A stretch of 64,000 bases of DNA from Homarus americanus (GCF_018991925.1 NW_024722158.1:2021673-2085672), one strand, 5' to 3'. Counted from the first letter of the stretch, positions 42,658 to 53,981 are shown. Notes: a model not told the origin generated them from the letters alone. Program-made: numbers and translations.

Positions 42658-45451
42658 ATGAGCAAGGGGGTGGAGGAGACTGCAGTGGGAGAGGGTAAAC
42701 AAAGTAAAAGATTACAGGGAAATAGTGTTAGGAATGATGACAAAACTAAATTAGACAGGGAGTTTAAAACTAAACGCGGTAAGAGGAGGACTCAGAACAC
42801 GACTAACTTAAATGTCTACTACGCGAACAGTAGAAGTATGAGAAACAAAATGGATGATATTAGGGCCTTGGTATGTACCGAAAAAATCGATATAATTGCA
42901 TTCCCTGAAACATGGATCAACCTAGACACACGTGAGTTACCAGTCGAATACCAAATTGCGGGTTACAAACTGTTCCATACCGATAGGCAGACCAGGAAAG
43001 GAGGAGGAGTAGCAATCTATGTTAGGGATAATCTGAAGTGTGAAATAAATAAGGAAATAAAAACTGAGCGGAATACAGAAACAATTTGGATAGAATTAAT
43101 CGACAGTAGAGAAAAATTAATCACAGGAGTAGTATATAGACCTTCCATACACAAGAAAGTCTGTATAGTAGGCGACTTTAACCTTGGCTAAATAGATTGG
43201 ACTGACCTTACAGGTAACTCAGAATCAGAGGATTTTCTCGAGACTATCCAGGACTGTTTTCTAAGTCAACATATAACCGAACACACACGGGGTAATAATA
43301 TACTCGATTTAGTTCTGTCAAACAGAGAAAACCTCATTAGCAGGGTCGAGGTAGGGAACGAATTTGCAAACAGGGATCACAAAGAAATTAGATTCCAGTT
43401 AGATTTTCAGGGCAGACGTAAGGAAAATTCCACTAAAGTACCAGATTTCAGAAGGGCGAACTTTGAGAGTTTAAAGAGGCAGCTGAGAGAGGGGGTGTCG
43501 CGCTTGGCCGTGAACCTGTCAGATGACACCGACCTGATAACGGGATCTGAGATTGCCGAGTTCCACGACAATTTAAATAGTGAGTTACTTAATGGACAAA
43601 GGCAGAACATACCATACAAAAAACTCAGATCAGACAACAATGACCCTAAATGGACAAATAATTATTTAAAGAACATCATTGGCCAAAGGAAGGCTTTAGG
43701 TAGAAGGATAAATCGTGGCGAAATTCACCTCCGGAACTACTATAGGGTAGTGGCGAGTAGGGTTAAAACCGAGATAAGGAAAGCAAAGAGGAATATTGAG
43801 GTAAGGATAGCAAGGGAGGCGAAGACAAACCCCAAAGGATTCTACCAAATGTATCAAACTAAAACACGAGAAAAGATTGGACCAATATGGTCAGACACCG
43901 GCGAGCTCACTGATAACGACAGAGAAATGAGCAATAATTTGAATAAATATTTTTCAAAAGTTTTCACCACCGAAAATTTAAACATGATACCCGAGGCACC
44001 GACTCTATTCAGAGATAGTGAAGAAAACAAATTAAGTGAGATAGTAGTGACTAGTAACGATGTTAGTAAGAAAATAGACAAACTAAAGCCTAATAAGTCA
44101 CCTGGTCCCGATGAGATATTTGCCAGAGTATTAAAGGAATGTAAGGAAGAGCTTAGTATGCCCTTAGCAAAGCTGTTTAACATGTCCTTAAAAACAGGTG
44201 TAGTACCAGAATCCTGGAGGATAGCGAATGTAATACCGCCCAATCAATCTAACATCAATAGTAGGCAAATTACTGGAAGCAATCATCTCAAACTCTATGC
44301 GAAATCACCTGGAGAAGCAACGATTGATCAATGATTCCCAGCATGGCTTCACAAGCGGACGTTCTTGCCTAACTAATCTATTAACATTCTTTTAATCAGT
44401 TTTCGAATCGGTGGACGAGGGGCACAATTATGATGTGGTATATCTCGACTTTAGCAAAGCCTTCGACAGAGTCCCCCACGAAAGACTAATTAGAGAGGTA
44501 GAAGCACATGGCATCAAAGGTGACATCCTTAAATGGATTAGGGCGTGGTTACAGGGCAGGAAACAGCGAGTGAGCATTAACGGCACTAAGTCCCATTGGA
44601 GCAACTTCACAAGTGGAGTTCCCCAAGGCTCAGTACTTGGACCATTATTATTTATTATATACATAAACGACATAGATATCGGCATAGACAGCAACATAAG
44701 TAAATTTGCTGATGACACTAAAAAAGGACGTGTTATTAAATCTGACGAGGACTCGGCAAAACTACAGGAAGATCTGAACAAACTTTTCGAATGGTCTGAA
44801 AAATGGCAGATGAAATTCAACGTCGACAAATGTAAAGTACTCAGTATAGGAGATGTAAACAGGGAAACAAGATACCAGATGAACAACGATGCCATAGAGA
44901 AATCCGACTGCTAGAGAGATTTAGGAGTAATGATAAGTAGGAACCTTAAACCAAGTAAACAATGTGTTTTTGCTCGTAACAAGGCTAATAAAGTACTTGG
45001 GTTCATACAAACGAGTGTTAGTTACAAGACTAGCGAGGTCATCCTAAAACTGTATCTTGCTCTTGTGAGACCACACCTGGATTACCCAGTTCAGTTCTGG
45101 TCACCGTATTACAGAATGGATATAGAATCCTTGGAAAGAATTCAGAGGAGAATGACAAGGCTAATCCCGGGCATTAGGAACCTTGAGTATAGAGACAGGT
45201 TAAAGCATCTTAATTTGCACTCCCTTGAGAGACGTAGAGCGAGGGGCGACCTGATAGAGGTGTATAAGTGGAAGGCAGGGCTAAACAAAGGGGACATTAC
45301 AAAGGTACTCAAAATATCCCACCAGGAGCGAACTCGTAACAATGGTTTTAAATTAGACAAATTTAGATTTAGGCGTGAAATAGGTAAACACTGGTTTGGA
45401 AACAGAGTAGTGGATGAATGGAACAAGTTACCAAATATCATCATTAACTAG
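42658..45451 (+). pseudogene. CR1 ORF2: endonuclease and reverse transcriptase
   Basis: Starts at MSKGVEE 35 bases after ORF1. The endonuclease has YYANSRSMRNK, IIAFPETWIN, GDFNLG followed by TAA at 43189, and RDHKEIRF (SDH in active enzymes). RT begins with KPNKSPGPDEI; a deletion of some 30-40 bases near 44233 joins NVIP to a frame with RPINLTS, then HGFTSGRSCLTNLL, a TAA at 44393, YLDFSKAFDRVPHE (first Asp), SGVPQGSVLGPLLF and KFADDTK (catalytic pair). After a stop at 44912 the C-terminal part continues with RRMTRLIPGIRNLEYRDRL and VVDEWNKLP. Confidence 0.88.
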
Positions 45452-45561
45452 AATACGCTGAATTGCTTCAAACATAGGTTGGATGCTCATATGAGCAATA
45501 GGGGTTGGGTGTAAACGGGACTGCCCAGTATGGGCCAATAGGCCCGCTGCAGTTTCCTCCA

Positions 45562-45585
45562 TTCTTACGTTCTTACGTTCTTATG
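45562..45585 (+). repeat. CR1 3' octamer tail (three units)
   Basis: TTCTTACG, TTCTTACG, TTCTTATG. Octamer repeats end CR1 elements in many animals and define the exact 3' boundary. Confidence 0.85.
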
Positions 45586-45624
45586 TTATCGCCCCAGGGG
45601 TTATCTTTGATACCACACGTGATG

Positions 45625-45741
45625 TTGCTGTCTATATGTGACATCAGTCTCTGTGATGAAGCTTTGGTCTTGGCGGGAGGTGTAATGATTGATTGTCAGA
45701 CCAAAGCTTACAGCCCAGAATTATGTCACATATAACAGCAA
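45625..45741. repeat. Imperfect palindrome of 117 bp
   Basis: TTGCTGTCTATATGTGACAT (45625-45644) faces ATGTCACATATAACAGCAA (45723-45741), and inside AAGCTTTGGTCT (45659-45670) pairs perfectly with AGACCAAAGCTT (45698-45709). It lies between the CR1 tail and the right direct repeat. Confidence 0.85.
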
Positions 45742-45856
45742 GTACACTACAGACCTCGTGGTACCATCACATTCCGGGTTGACACACCTCAGGTCGATCC
45801 TAGGGACTTGACCTCGCCCGCTAATGACGTGACATAGCCGGGTGACCTACAACCTC

Positions 45857-46436
45857 ACCTAACCAAGACACCTGGGCAGGACCACACCTGCACACGCTAT
45901 CCAGGTAAAACCAGTTTAGTGATAATTGGTTAGAGGTCAGAAGCCGGCTGGGCCGACCCCACATAAAGGCCCTACAGTCCCGTCCACGGGCATTATCATT
46001 CTGGTTCTGATTATCATTCTGATTCCATTCTGATTTATCATTCTGATCCTGGTTGCCATTCGAACATTCGAACATTACTCTGGAGATTCTCAGAGTCACG
46101 CTTGTCCTCTCCCCAGGTCAGGAGGGGGACTTCCCTACCAGACCCCAGCTAAGCAGAAGCCTCCCATAGGAGGCAGCCCAGATAAGCATCCACTGGGCCA
46201 ACGTCAGGGTACGCGTGAGTCTTGTCAGAACGATTCCTAGGGTGAGTTACCTACTGTGGGAAGTGTATTCATTCAGGTGTCTCCGAGAGTCAGTGTCGAG
46301 TAATGTATACATAATGTGTTAGTACCCCGATATAATAGTGATATTAATGTGTCCATGTTATTGAGTGAATTAATAAATAGTTGTATCGAAGAGGTGTTTA
46401 ACAAGTTGTCCCTTTAAGAAGAAATATATGTGTATT

Positions 46437-46442
<6 letters not shown>
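45857..46442 (+). repeat. 586-bp direct repeat flanking the CR1, right copy
   Basis: Same orientation as 40476-41062. Its right end runs straight into a TA array, so the true boundary may be hidden there. Confidence 0.85.
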
Positions 46443-46523
<81 letters not shown>

Positions 46524-46535
46524 ATATCTATATCT
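46441..46535. repeat. (TA)n microsatellite ending in (CTATAT)n
   Basis: TA run to 46520 followed by three TCTATA units, abutting R1 copy A. Confidence 0.96.
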
Positions 46536-47707
46536 ATAGCTGAACTTAAAACACTACTCTGGGGAATACAAGTTATACATGATATTGAAATTATTAGAAA
46601 CTCCGACAATGCCTCATTAGACAACAATAAATTCAAAGTATTAAGAGGTGTTGCTTGCACACATGAAACAGGCCTTAAGGGCTTTCACAAAATAGTATCC
46701 ACCACTGCGGAAGTGGTATAAAAATAAGAAATGAATTAATTCCATCATGAATAGGCCGAAAGGACACTCAATAGAATTATGTTACACCATCAGATGCCGG
46801 CCTTAAGGGTTTTCAACAAAATAATATGATTCACTGAGAAAATGGTATTAAAAAATAAGAAATTAATAACTCTACAATGTATAGGCCTTAATGGCACTCA
46901 ACAAAATTATATCAAGCACTGAGAAAATGGTATAAAAAAAATAACAACTTATTAACTCCACCCTGAGTAGGCCTTCAGGGCACCCCACAAAATTGTATTA
47001 CCCCAACAGATGTACACCTCCTAACCTAACTTAAACACTACTCTGGGGAACAAAGGTTATACCCGAGATTGAAAGTATAAAGAAATATTAAATGCAATAA
47101 AGGAACTAAATCACAGTATCACTTACAACAGAGGAGGAACCTCATCTGAAAAACAGTCCCCTCATTCTCTTGCATCAATTAGTGATACAACATTAAAAAA
47201 CAATATCAAAATTATTTAAGAAATATTAACTACACACAAAAATAGTTTCACTCTTATTAAGAAGTTACTGGGTCCACCAATACCCGTGAACAATGCTTCA
47301 CCCAACTCAACATACACCCATAATAAGGGAGATAAAATGTTTCTCTAGGTATCCCCTAGACTCCTGGTCTCAGTGTGTGACCATTAATTTACTCAGATAG
47401 CCTTAGTGTACTCTCAGTGCAGCCATGGGCGGGAAGAGAGAATGCCCGCAGGTGACCAAGGCCAGTAGGTAATACTTCTAGCTGACCGAGGGCACGTTGG
47501 GCAGTGCACCCACGTGGTAAGAACTAATCACCCAATGTTGATGCTGGTCCCGTGTCGTTTTAGTTGTCGGGAGCACTCGTTCACTCAAGAGATCCCTTGA
47601 TATTCCCGCTGACCGGCGGCAATCGCTAATCATCAATCATCACGGCAGTCTTAAACGGCAGCCAATCTCTCGCAGTCAATCTTTAGCAGTCAATCTCTCG
47701 CAGTCAA

Positions 47708-47911
47708 GTGGGTTCTGACGGAAACCCTGAAATTAACTCACTGTTAGCTCTTAATAACGTTATCTCTGCCCTATCTAACCCTTATCTGAGATCGAATGAG
47801 ACTTACTTGTTATACTGCAATAGCGCAACACAGGTGACTAAACCACGTGACTGTTTCGTCCTCTCTGACGCACAGTATGTATTCTCTGCTCCACCGCTGT
47901 CGTCTGACTGA
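47708..47911 (+). CDS. Short frame shared with R1 copy C, unknown
   Basis: A 67-codon frame with GSDGNPEINSLLAL, RSNETYLLYC and QVTKPRD, matching 19717-19953. Function unknown; see that entry. Starts with GTG. Confidence 0.25.
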   Translation: MGSDGNPEINSLLALNNVISALSNPYLRSNETYLLYCNSATQVTKPRDCFVLSDAQYVFSAPPLSSD

Positions 47912-48534
47912 GAGCGAGCCAGCCTCATGTCTACCCAAGGCGTTAGCTTAGGCCTACGTGACATATTTTCCGCCTACTAATAACTTTCTTGGGACACCCG
48001 TAACATTATTCAGACTGGTAAACGATCTATAATAATTTCAAATTCTATTATAGTCCCTTAACTTCATGAATCTCATCATTATTAATTCGGTAAACTAAAT
48101 TTATTATCGTATAGGCCTAGTTCCAAAACCTCTCACTACGTGCAAGAGCGCTGTCATCCCTCAGACGACCTTGAAAACTCAGTATCGCCAATGGCGTGGC
48201 GTTTGAAATTACACTGAAGTTTCTGAATATTACAATCGACACCCCTAAATAAAGACAGCACTGTCCTCATGTGCTGAGAAAAACATGCATACGACCCCCC
48301 TAAAAATATTTGTCTAAGAAACTGCACCTCACTCCTGCAACGTGCTAAACACAGCATTTCCGTCTACTCTTCTCTTTTTCTCCCTCCCGCTAACACTCGA
48401 CCCCCCAAAAAAGAAGACAGCACTGCCCTCATGTGCTGAGAGAACAACTTAGAAACCACCTAACTCTGTACTATTCCACTCGCTGCCAGCAACTCCATTT
48501 CTTGCCTAGCCCAACTCTAAACCAACAAGAACAA

Positions 48535-48735
48535 CACTCTCCCCTTTTGCCTGGCCCTTAAACTAGAGAACCAATGTCAAAATTAATACCCAGTCCAAAA
48601 CAAACATGCTTTCCTTTGCCTGGCCTTTGAACTAAGAGGAACCAATGTCAAAACAATACTCAGTCCAACTCTAACATGCTCTCCTTTTGCCTGGCCCTTG
48701 AACTAAGAGGAACCAGTGTCAAAACAATTCTCAGT
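48535..48735 (+). repeat. About 75-bp tandem repeat in R1, three copies
   Basis: Units with CTCYCCTTTTGCCTGGCCCTT, ACTAAGAGGAACCARTGTCA and AAACAATWCTCAGTCC begin near 48537, 48612 and 48680 with small variation. Confidence 0.7.
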
Positions 48736-49445
48736 CCACACGAACGCTCTCACGTCTTCAACGATCGACTCAATCCACGTCTCCGAACCTCATGCCGGCA
48801 GACAGGCCCTCTGACAATGTACCAGTCCATATTAGTGAGGCCCTGAACATTACAACCGTACACTCAATCCCGCTCATGACAGCAACCACTACTCAATGCA
48901 CATTTTTGACCTAGCCATCTCTCCAATCCCCTCTGCCCTACTCATGATTCCTCCAACTCACCCTCGACAACCTGCATTTTCTGATTACCATGCACACCTA
49001 AACTGTAATCGGTTGGCTTCATCTTTGTCTCTCAGCTGGAGGGCTCGATCGACCTCTCTAACTACTTACGTACCCCTGTATTTTCCCACTTGGACCTGAC
49101 ACTTCCTTGACTGCTGGACGTGTGCCTGACATTCACCCCTTGTTTCCTCCCTGAAAAGTTGAATGTGTGCCTGAAACTCCCACTTGAACCTGTTTACCCG
49201 TGCTTGATAATCCCTCTTTAGGTCCCCGAACTGCTCTCTCAGCTGTACCAAGGTCACGTAGCTGTCTCTCTTCCTCCTCATACACATCTCTACTGTCAAG
49301 CCTACCCAACTCAATCCGGGCACAAGGATGAGCATCAGTGAGAGTTCAATCCCTACAATTACTAACCATCACATGATGGCGTTCATTATCCCAACCACAG
49401 AACTATCAGTCATGACATTAAAAATAACTACGCTCAGCTACCATT

Positions 49446-49946
49446 TGTAACCCTGTCGGAAATTTATTGGACTTTAATTTCTCACTTGACTTGGGGTTTA
49501 TTAAAGATTGTTAGATGGTGATTGCAGTGGAAGCGCCCCTTTGAGAAAAATCCCGAACCAGCACAAGAACACTTAAATCTACGAAACAAAATGAATTGCC
49601 CGTGACCCATGGAAGGATAGCGTCTGTGACTGGGATGAATGAGACACACTGTAAAATTTAGACACTTATATTCCCTCCAACAGTACAGACACAGTCAAAT
49701 AATGGTACACCAATATGTGCACCTCTTAACCTGAACTTAAAACACTACTCCGGGGAATAAAAGTTATACATGATATTGAAATTATTAGAAACTCAGACAA
49801 TGCCTCATTAGACAACAATAAATTTAAAGTAGTAAGAAATGTTGCTTGCACACATGAAACAAGCCTTAAGGGCTTTCAACAAAATAATATTAACCACTGA
49901 GAAAATGGTATAAAAAAATAGAAATTAATAACTCTACAATGAATAG
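49446..49946 (-). repeat. R1 terminal segment
   Basis: TGTAACCCTGTCGGAAATTTATTGG to GAATAGGCC (in the plus strand) is the reverse complement of 21202-20630 in copy C. It has the same orientation as copy A and then switches abruptly at about 49947 to the opposite orientation. Confidence 0.7.
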
Positions 49947-49952
49947 GCCTGT

Positions 49953-51302
49953 GTATTATTTTTGACACTGGTTCTCTAGTTTATGGGCCAGGCAAAAGGG
50001 GAGCGAGTATGTTCTGGTTGGTTTTTATTTGGATTAGGCAAGAAATGGAGTTGCTGGCTGCGAGTTGGAATAGGGCAGAGTTGAAGGTGGTTTTTAAGTT
50101 GTTCTCTCAGCACATGAGGGCAGTGCTGTTGTCTTTTAGGGGGTCGAATGTTAGAGGGAGAGAGAAGGGGGGGAAGAGAAGATGGGAATGCTGCATTAGC
50201 ACGTTGCAGGTGTGGGGTACAGTTTCTTAGAACAATTTTTTAGGGGGGTCGTTGCATACTTTTCTCAGCACATGAGGGGGGTCGATTGTAATATTCAGAA
50301 ATTTCAGTGTAATTTCAAACGCCGCGCCATTGGTGATACTGAGTTTTCAAGGTCGTCTAAGGGAAGACCGCGCTCCTATACGTAGTGAGAGGTTTTGGAA
50401 CTAGGCCTTTACGATATTGAATGTAATTTACCGATTTAATATGGATGCGAATTATGAAATTAAGTATCAGTTATTAAATTAAAAGTAATCATTGATCGTT
50501 TCCGAGTCTGAAAATGTTGCATACGTCCTAATTAAGCTGTTAATCGTCTGATAAATAAGTCACTCCTGAAAAGCGTGAACCAGTGAGCAAGCGTGGCTGG
50601 CCAGTTGTGAGGGAGGTCACGCTAGAGGACCATCTCTGTTCTGTACCCAGGAGAGACGGATCGCGTGACCTGGTTCCTTCGTTTATTTAACACCAGTATT
50701 AACAAGTAAGTTTTATTCAATCTCAGACAATGCAAGATAGGGCGGTAGGAACAAACGATGATGTGAGACAATAGCTAACAGCCCGGGTTTTTCAGGGTTC
50801 TGTAGACCCCACGTGGTATGATAACGTCCACTGGCGGGATGAGACGATTGGTGAGCTGTAAGACCGTTCACTGACCTGGGTTTGAGCCACCTGTTGAGTA
50901 TGGTGAGAGTTGGAGTGAAACCAGCTGTCTGGATGGCCAACTAACGACGTGACGATCGTTTGGGGTCCTCAGCTCTCCTCTACCTCGGCTCACAACACCA
51001 CGTATCTTCAAGCAGCTTAGTGAAAACCTTTTATAAACGGGAAGCTAAAGCTTCTCTCAACTGTACAAGGTCTGATTGGCTCACTCCCTTCCGTTTCATG
51101 GATATACTCGGGTAAAGTGAAGCAAGCTGTGTGAATACAGGGCCACACACTGGCCCCAGGAGTAGTGGAACTTAGAGGTACATTTTCCAAGGTGGAGAAA
51201 GGCTGATTTGGGCCTTAAACTACGGGTGCAGGTGGAATCTATGTGTGTGTTAGGTTAGGAAGCATGGTTCACGGGTATTCATGGACTCAGTAACTTCTTA
51301 AT
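49953..51302 (+). repeat. Dispersed repeat R1, copy B
   Basis: Starts GACACTGGTTCTCTAG, the reverse complement of the 48545-48720 units, and proceeds through TTCAGAAATTTCAG (50298), AGGCCTTTACGATATTG and onward to CAGTAACTTCTTAAT, where the BEL LTR begins. In copy A the same phrase (other strand, 47255-47275) continues, so the BEL element inserted here. Confidence 0.7.
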
Positions 51303-51788
51303 TGTAAACGCCTTAGTTAAGGACGTTCAGGTTACAGGTAAGTCGAAGGGAATGATTGAAACCCGTCTTTTCATGCATTCAATATTTATTGATGTGGTCA
51401 AAACCTGCAGAGGAGAAGGCGTTCATAATATTACAAGGTGATCCATCTGATACATAATTAGTTAGTCTCACACAATTTTATCTTAATTACAATTTATTAA
51501 ACATACTGACATAACACAAAGTTCATAACTCTATTAATCTTAGCTTCGCTTCAGTCTGCATTGTCTTATTATTCCAGGTTAGGCAGAAATGAGTAGGCGT
51601 AATTATTCAACAATATTTTAGTACCGAGGGGTATGTCATCACTTAGGCTGTACTTACAAGTGCGGGTCAATGCAGATCAGTATGGTGTTCCAAGAGAAAA
51701 CAGTATTGCGTAAATCGTCCCAGCACAAATTCTCGGACAGAAGGCTGGTCTTCACAGCATCACTGGAGAGGGCGATCTGTCTCATGGA

Positions 51789-52183
51789 CGACTGGGCGGT
51801 TTTGGCTTTGGAATACCTGTAGCTGTGCGAGGATCGAGGTAATGATGTGGACGTTGTTTCTTGGTTTACTGTGTTGCAGCGCCTGCATGGCCGATTTCCA
51901 GTCCGTGTGAATTATGATGGACTTGTTGTGTTGTGTTGCAGCGTGTTGTAGGGTCTTTGAGATTGCTACCAGCTCTGTTTGTAGGGTGGAACAGTCATTG
52001 GAAAGTCTCCATCGGAGGGTCTGACCTTGGGTGTAGAAGGCCGCTCCGGATCTATGATGTTTTGGGTCCACCGAGCCGTCTGTGAAGTATGATGCTGCAT
52101 CAGCCGGTGTCTCGGTGGCTATGGCTTCGAGAGTTATTTTTTTGAGGTCCTCCTTCTGGAGGTTGGCTTTACTATCGCCTAGG
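51789..52183 (-). pseudogene. LINE RNase H, inverted 5' half
   Basis: Minus-strand frame with SYFTDGSVDP (first catalytic Asp), STLQTELVAISK (Glu) and IHTDWKSAMQAL (Asp), ending FQSQNRPV where the motif WIPSHVG should follow. These are the first three RNase H catalytic positions, all kept. The last Asp is on the plus strand beyond the inversion. Confidence 0.85.
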
Positions 52184-52692
52184 TCGGTAACGACGTGGCA
52201 GACGAAGCAGCCAAGGCAGCTACACGTTCTAGTAGCGTACACATCCAAGTTCCAGCAAGCGTGCAACAGATCAAGAATCTCCTCAGAAAGACTGGCAAGC
52301 TCCACATCAAAAAGAGCTTCCTACACGCATTCAACGCTGGTTCCCAATCAGCCAAATGGTACCTGGCGGCTACAAAATGGGAACCACCTTTCGCTGACAA
52401 GATAACTCCAAGACAAACCCAAGTCAGCCTTCATCGACTACGACTAGGGTACAAGTGTTCCTGGCAGATGATCGGAAATGACGTCATGGAATGCACCTAC
52501 TGTCAGGAGCCAGCAGCCAACCCACTTGAACACTATCTCCTCGACTGCGAAGTCACACAAAGCCTCCGAAACAGAACTCAAATCTCCCAAGAAACACACA
52601 CAACACCAGCGGCCACTCTAACCCGAAAGGCCCAAACAGACCACATTCACCACCTACTCCGGGTCATCACACGATACCCACCACCCAGATAG
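52184..52692 (+). pseudogene. LINE RNase H end and CCHC knuckle, 3' half
   Basis: NDVADEAAKAATR holds the last catalytic Asp of RNase H. Downstream, QVSLHRLRLGYKCSW, CTYCQEP and HYLLDC form the CxxC...H...C knuckle that ends ORF2 in this LINE group. The frame is open to the stop at 52690. Neighbouring 3' region 52693-52958 is non-coding and ends with the CAA tail. Confidence 0.85.
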
Positions 52693-52954
52693 CTTAGAAA
52701 GTATCCTCTCCCAGCAAGTGAAGACCCCAGTTCGGGGGGCGCGCCACTCCGAAACTGACCACGTCCAAGAGTGGGGGTTGGTGGTAAGCGTCCACTAATT
52801 GGGGGTCCGCTCACACTTGCAACCTGCAGTATCCTTCCAATCTGCAGGTGGGACCACCTCCAATCCCAATCCGGTCTGGCTGCTCCTGGAGCTCCAGCCG
52901 GAACCACCAAACGGGCCGCCTATAGGCAAAGGCCCGTGTCGGACTACGGTCCGA

Positions 52955-52976
52955 CAATCTCAACAACAACAACAAC
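52955..52976 (+). repeat. LINE 3' (CAA)n tail
   Basis: TCTCAACAACAACAACAAC directly before the right target-site copy. Confidence 0.8.
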
Positions 52977-53165
52977 GTCTCATGGAGGGGCGGGCAGCCA
53001 CCGCCACCAGTCTAAGACAGTCCACTCAGCAGAACCAGGACTTGTCTGTAAACACTTCTACATCTGGCGAGGTCACAGGTCGAAAGATTTAATGGCATCA
53101 CACGCCAGCACTGTAGCTGAAGCCAGCGGCGATAACACTCCCTGCGTTGGGCAATCGCCCAAGAT

Positions 53166-53612
53166 TTACGGTGTGGCGTGTTCAATAAGGTATACACGGG
53201 TCACTGGCCTTCGGAACTCCCTAGATACGGTTCCCACAAGCACTTGGCGCACTAGACCATTGGCTCCCGGGACTGTTGTTGTGACCCTGCCCAATGGCCG
53301 TTTGTTGCAAAGAAGATCTTCTCCGATGACGAAGACAAGGTCGCCTTTCTGGAGATTACTGGTTGGTACTATGTACCTCTGTCTTTTGCTGAGTAGTGGA
53401 AAATACTTCCTCACCCAGCGTTTCCAGAAGCGGTCTGCTAGGAACTGCACGTGCCGCCACCGTCGTTGATGTAAGTCTTTCAGAAGACATCCTCCCAATG
53501 GCAGATCAGCATGTGGGCCACCGTGGAGAATGTGGGCTGGTGTAAACGCTTCCAGGTCTCTCATGTCGCTCGACGCAGGTGTGATGGTTCGACTATTTAT
53601 TATTGTTTCCAC
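53166..53612 (-). pseudogene. BEL/Pao integrase C-terminal region
   Basis: A 148-residue frame with ETIINSRTITPASSDMRDLE (shown as IINSRTITPASSD), LTPAH-type FTPAHILHG, RRWRHVQFLADRFWKRWVRKY, LQKGDLVFVIGED, PLGRVTTTVPGANG and RPVTRVYLIE. The order INSRP..TP, WKRW..EYL, GDLV..V, W/R-PLGRV and RPV is diagnostic of the end of BEL/Pao polyproteins, downstream of the integrase core. The catalytic core itself is not in the window. The frame is open, ending just before the LTR. Confidence 0.85.
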
Positions 53613-53639
53613 TTCACAAATAGCATCAGCAGTCGGTAT

Positions 53640-53981
53640 TCATCCAGGACTTGTGTCCCCAGAATCGTTCTGAGAACCTTTTGACTGTTCGAATTTGCCA
53701 TTCCCAAACTCCAAACGTCGTGCTGCTTCCCTTTTTTCCTCCTTTATGAAATACGCCTCCTGCATTTCAGTCACAGATCGTCGCACTTCTGCCATCATGT
53801 TGAACCCGGGATTCTGGTCAGGTGCTGAGCATTCAGGCTCAGGCAGAGGGTGGCCTCCTTCAGCTTCTGTTGCCCTAAGGTCGCGGTTGTTCAGCTCTGG
53901 AGGGACAACTTCTACCTCTGGGTCTCGGTCACCTTTGTCCTTGTTCACCTTTCCCCTTCGTTGCTCTGGATCCATTTCCAC
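53640..53981 (-). CDS. Charged coiled-coil frame, unknown
   Basis: A 113-residue frame starts MEMDPEQRRGKVNKDKG and includes PECSAPDQNPGFNMMAEV, then a helix EMQEAYFIKEEKREAARRLEFG. It has gag-like or linker-like charged helices but no known domain. It lies upstream of the BEL fragment on the same strand, but its frame and the lack of pol between them argue that it is a separate piece. Confidence 0.3.
   Translation of the reverse strand: MEMDPEQRRGKVNKDKGDRDPEVEVVPPELNNRDLRATEAEGGHPLPEPECSAPDQNPGFNMMAEVRRSVTEMQEAYFIKEEKREAARRLEFGNGKFEQSKGSQNDSGDTSPG

Larger units (their letters stand above)
41270..45588 (+). mobile_element. CR1 non-LTR retrotransposon, near full length
   Basis: Contains a 5' region with a C-rich stretch (41620-41710), ORF1 with coiled coil and esterase domains, ORF2 with endonuclease and RT, and a 3' end of three 8-bp units (TTCTTACG twice, TTCTTATG once). 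Esterase-type ORF1 and an octamer tail are hallmarks of the CR1 clade. Single stops in ORF1 and ORF2 plus one deletion near 44233 inactivate it. The 5' boundary is approximate. Confidence 0.9.
46536..49445 (-). repeat. Dispersed repeat R1, copy A
   Basis: Reverse-complement relative of 19438-20935 and of 49953-50520. Contains 85-115-bp tandem units with GGCCTTAAGGGYTTTC (46660-46990), a block with GGGTTCTGACGGAAACCCTG (47708), CTTGGGACACCCGTAACATTATTCAGACTGG (split here as CTTGGGACACCCGTAAC and ATTATTCAG), and repeats of CCTGGCCCTT...AGAGGAACCA (48545, 48625, 48690). Its left end is cut by the TA array. Confidence 0.65.
51789..52976 (+). mobile_element. Twin-primed (5'-inverted) LINE with RNase H
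   Basis: The first half (51789 to about 52183) is inverted and encodes RNase H on the minus strand. The second half (about 52184-52976) encodes the continuation on the plus strand, ending in a CAACAACAAC tail. A 10-bp duplication GTCTCATGGA flanks it (51779-51788, 52977-52986). The matching empty site is at 59767-59776. Only about 40 bases around the WIPSHVG motif are lost at the inversion. This is the product expected of twin priming. Confidence 0.88.
51303..53137 (-). repeat. BEL 3' LTR, filled with a LINE
   Basis: Outer pieces 51303-51788 and 52987-53137 align with 59291-59776 and 59777-59928. Termini are TGTTATCGCC...GTTTACA on the minus strand. The short purine run GCAGGGAG precedes it as a polypurine tract. 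Confidence 0.85.
51303..53625 (-). mobile_element. BEL/Pao retrotransposon, 3' part
   Basis: On the minus strand an integrase C-terminal frame (53612-53166) leads to an LTR (53137 down to 51303). Everything upstream is missing. The LTR is split by a LINE at 51789-52976; without it the LTR is 637 bp, the length of the solo LTR at 59291-59928. Inserted in R1 copy B. Confidence 0.85.

Noticed and set aside
51760..52692. Two separate LINE fragments in opposite orientation
   Set aside because: A single duplication on both sides, one CAA tail, and the empty site at 59767-59776 show one twin-primed insertion.
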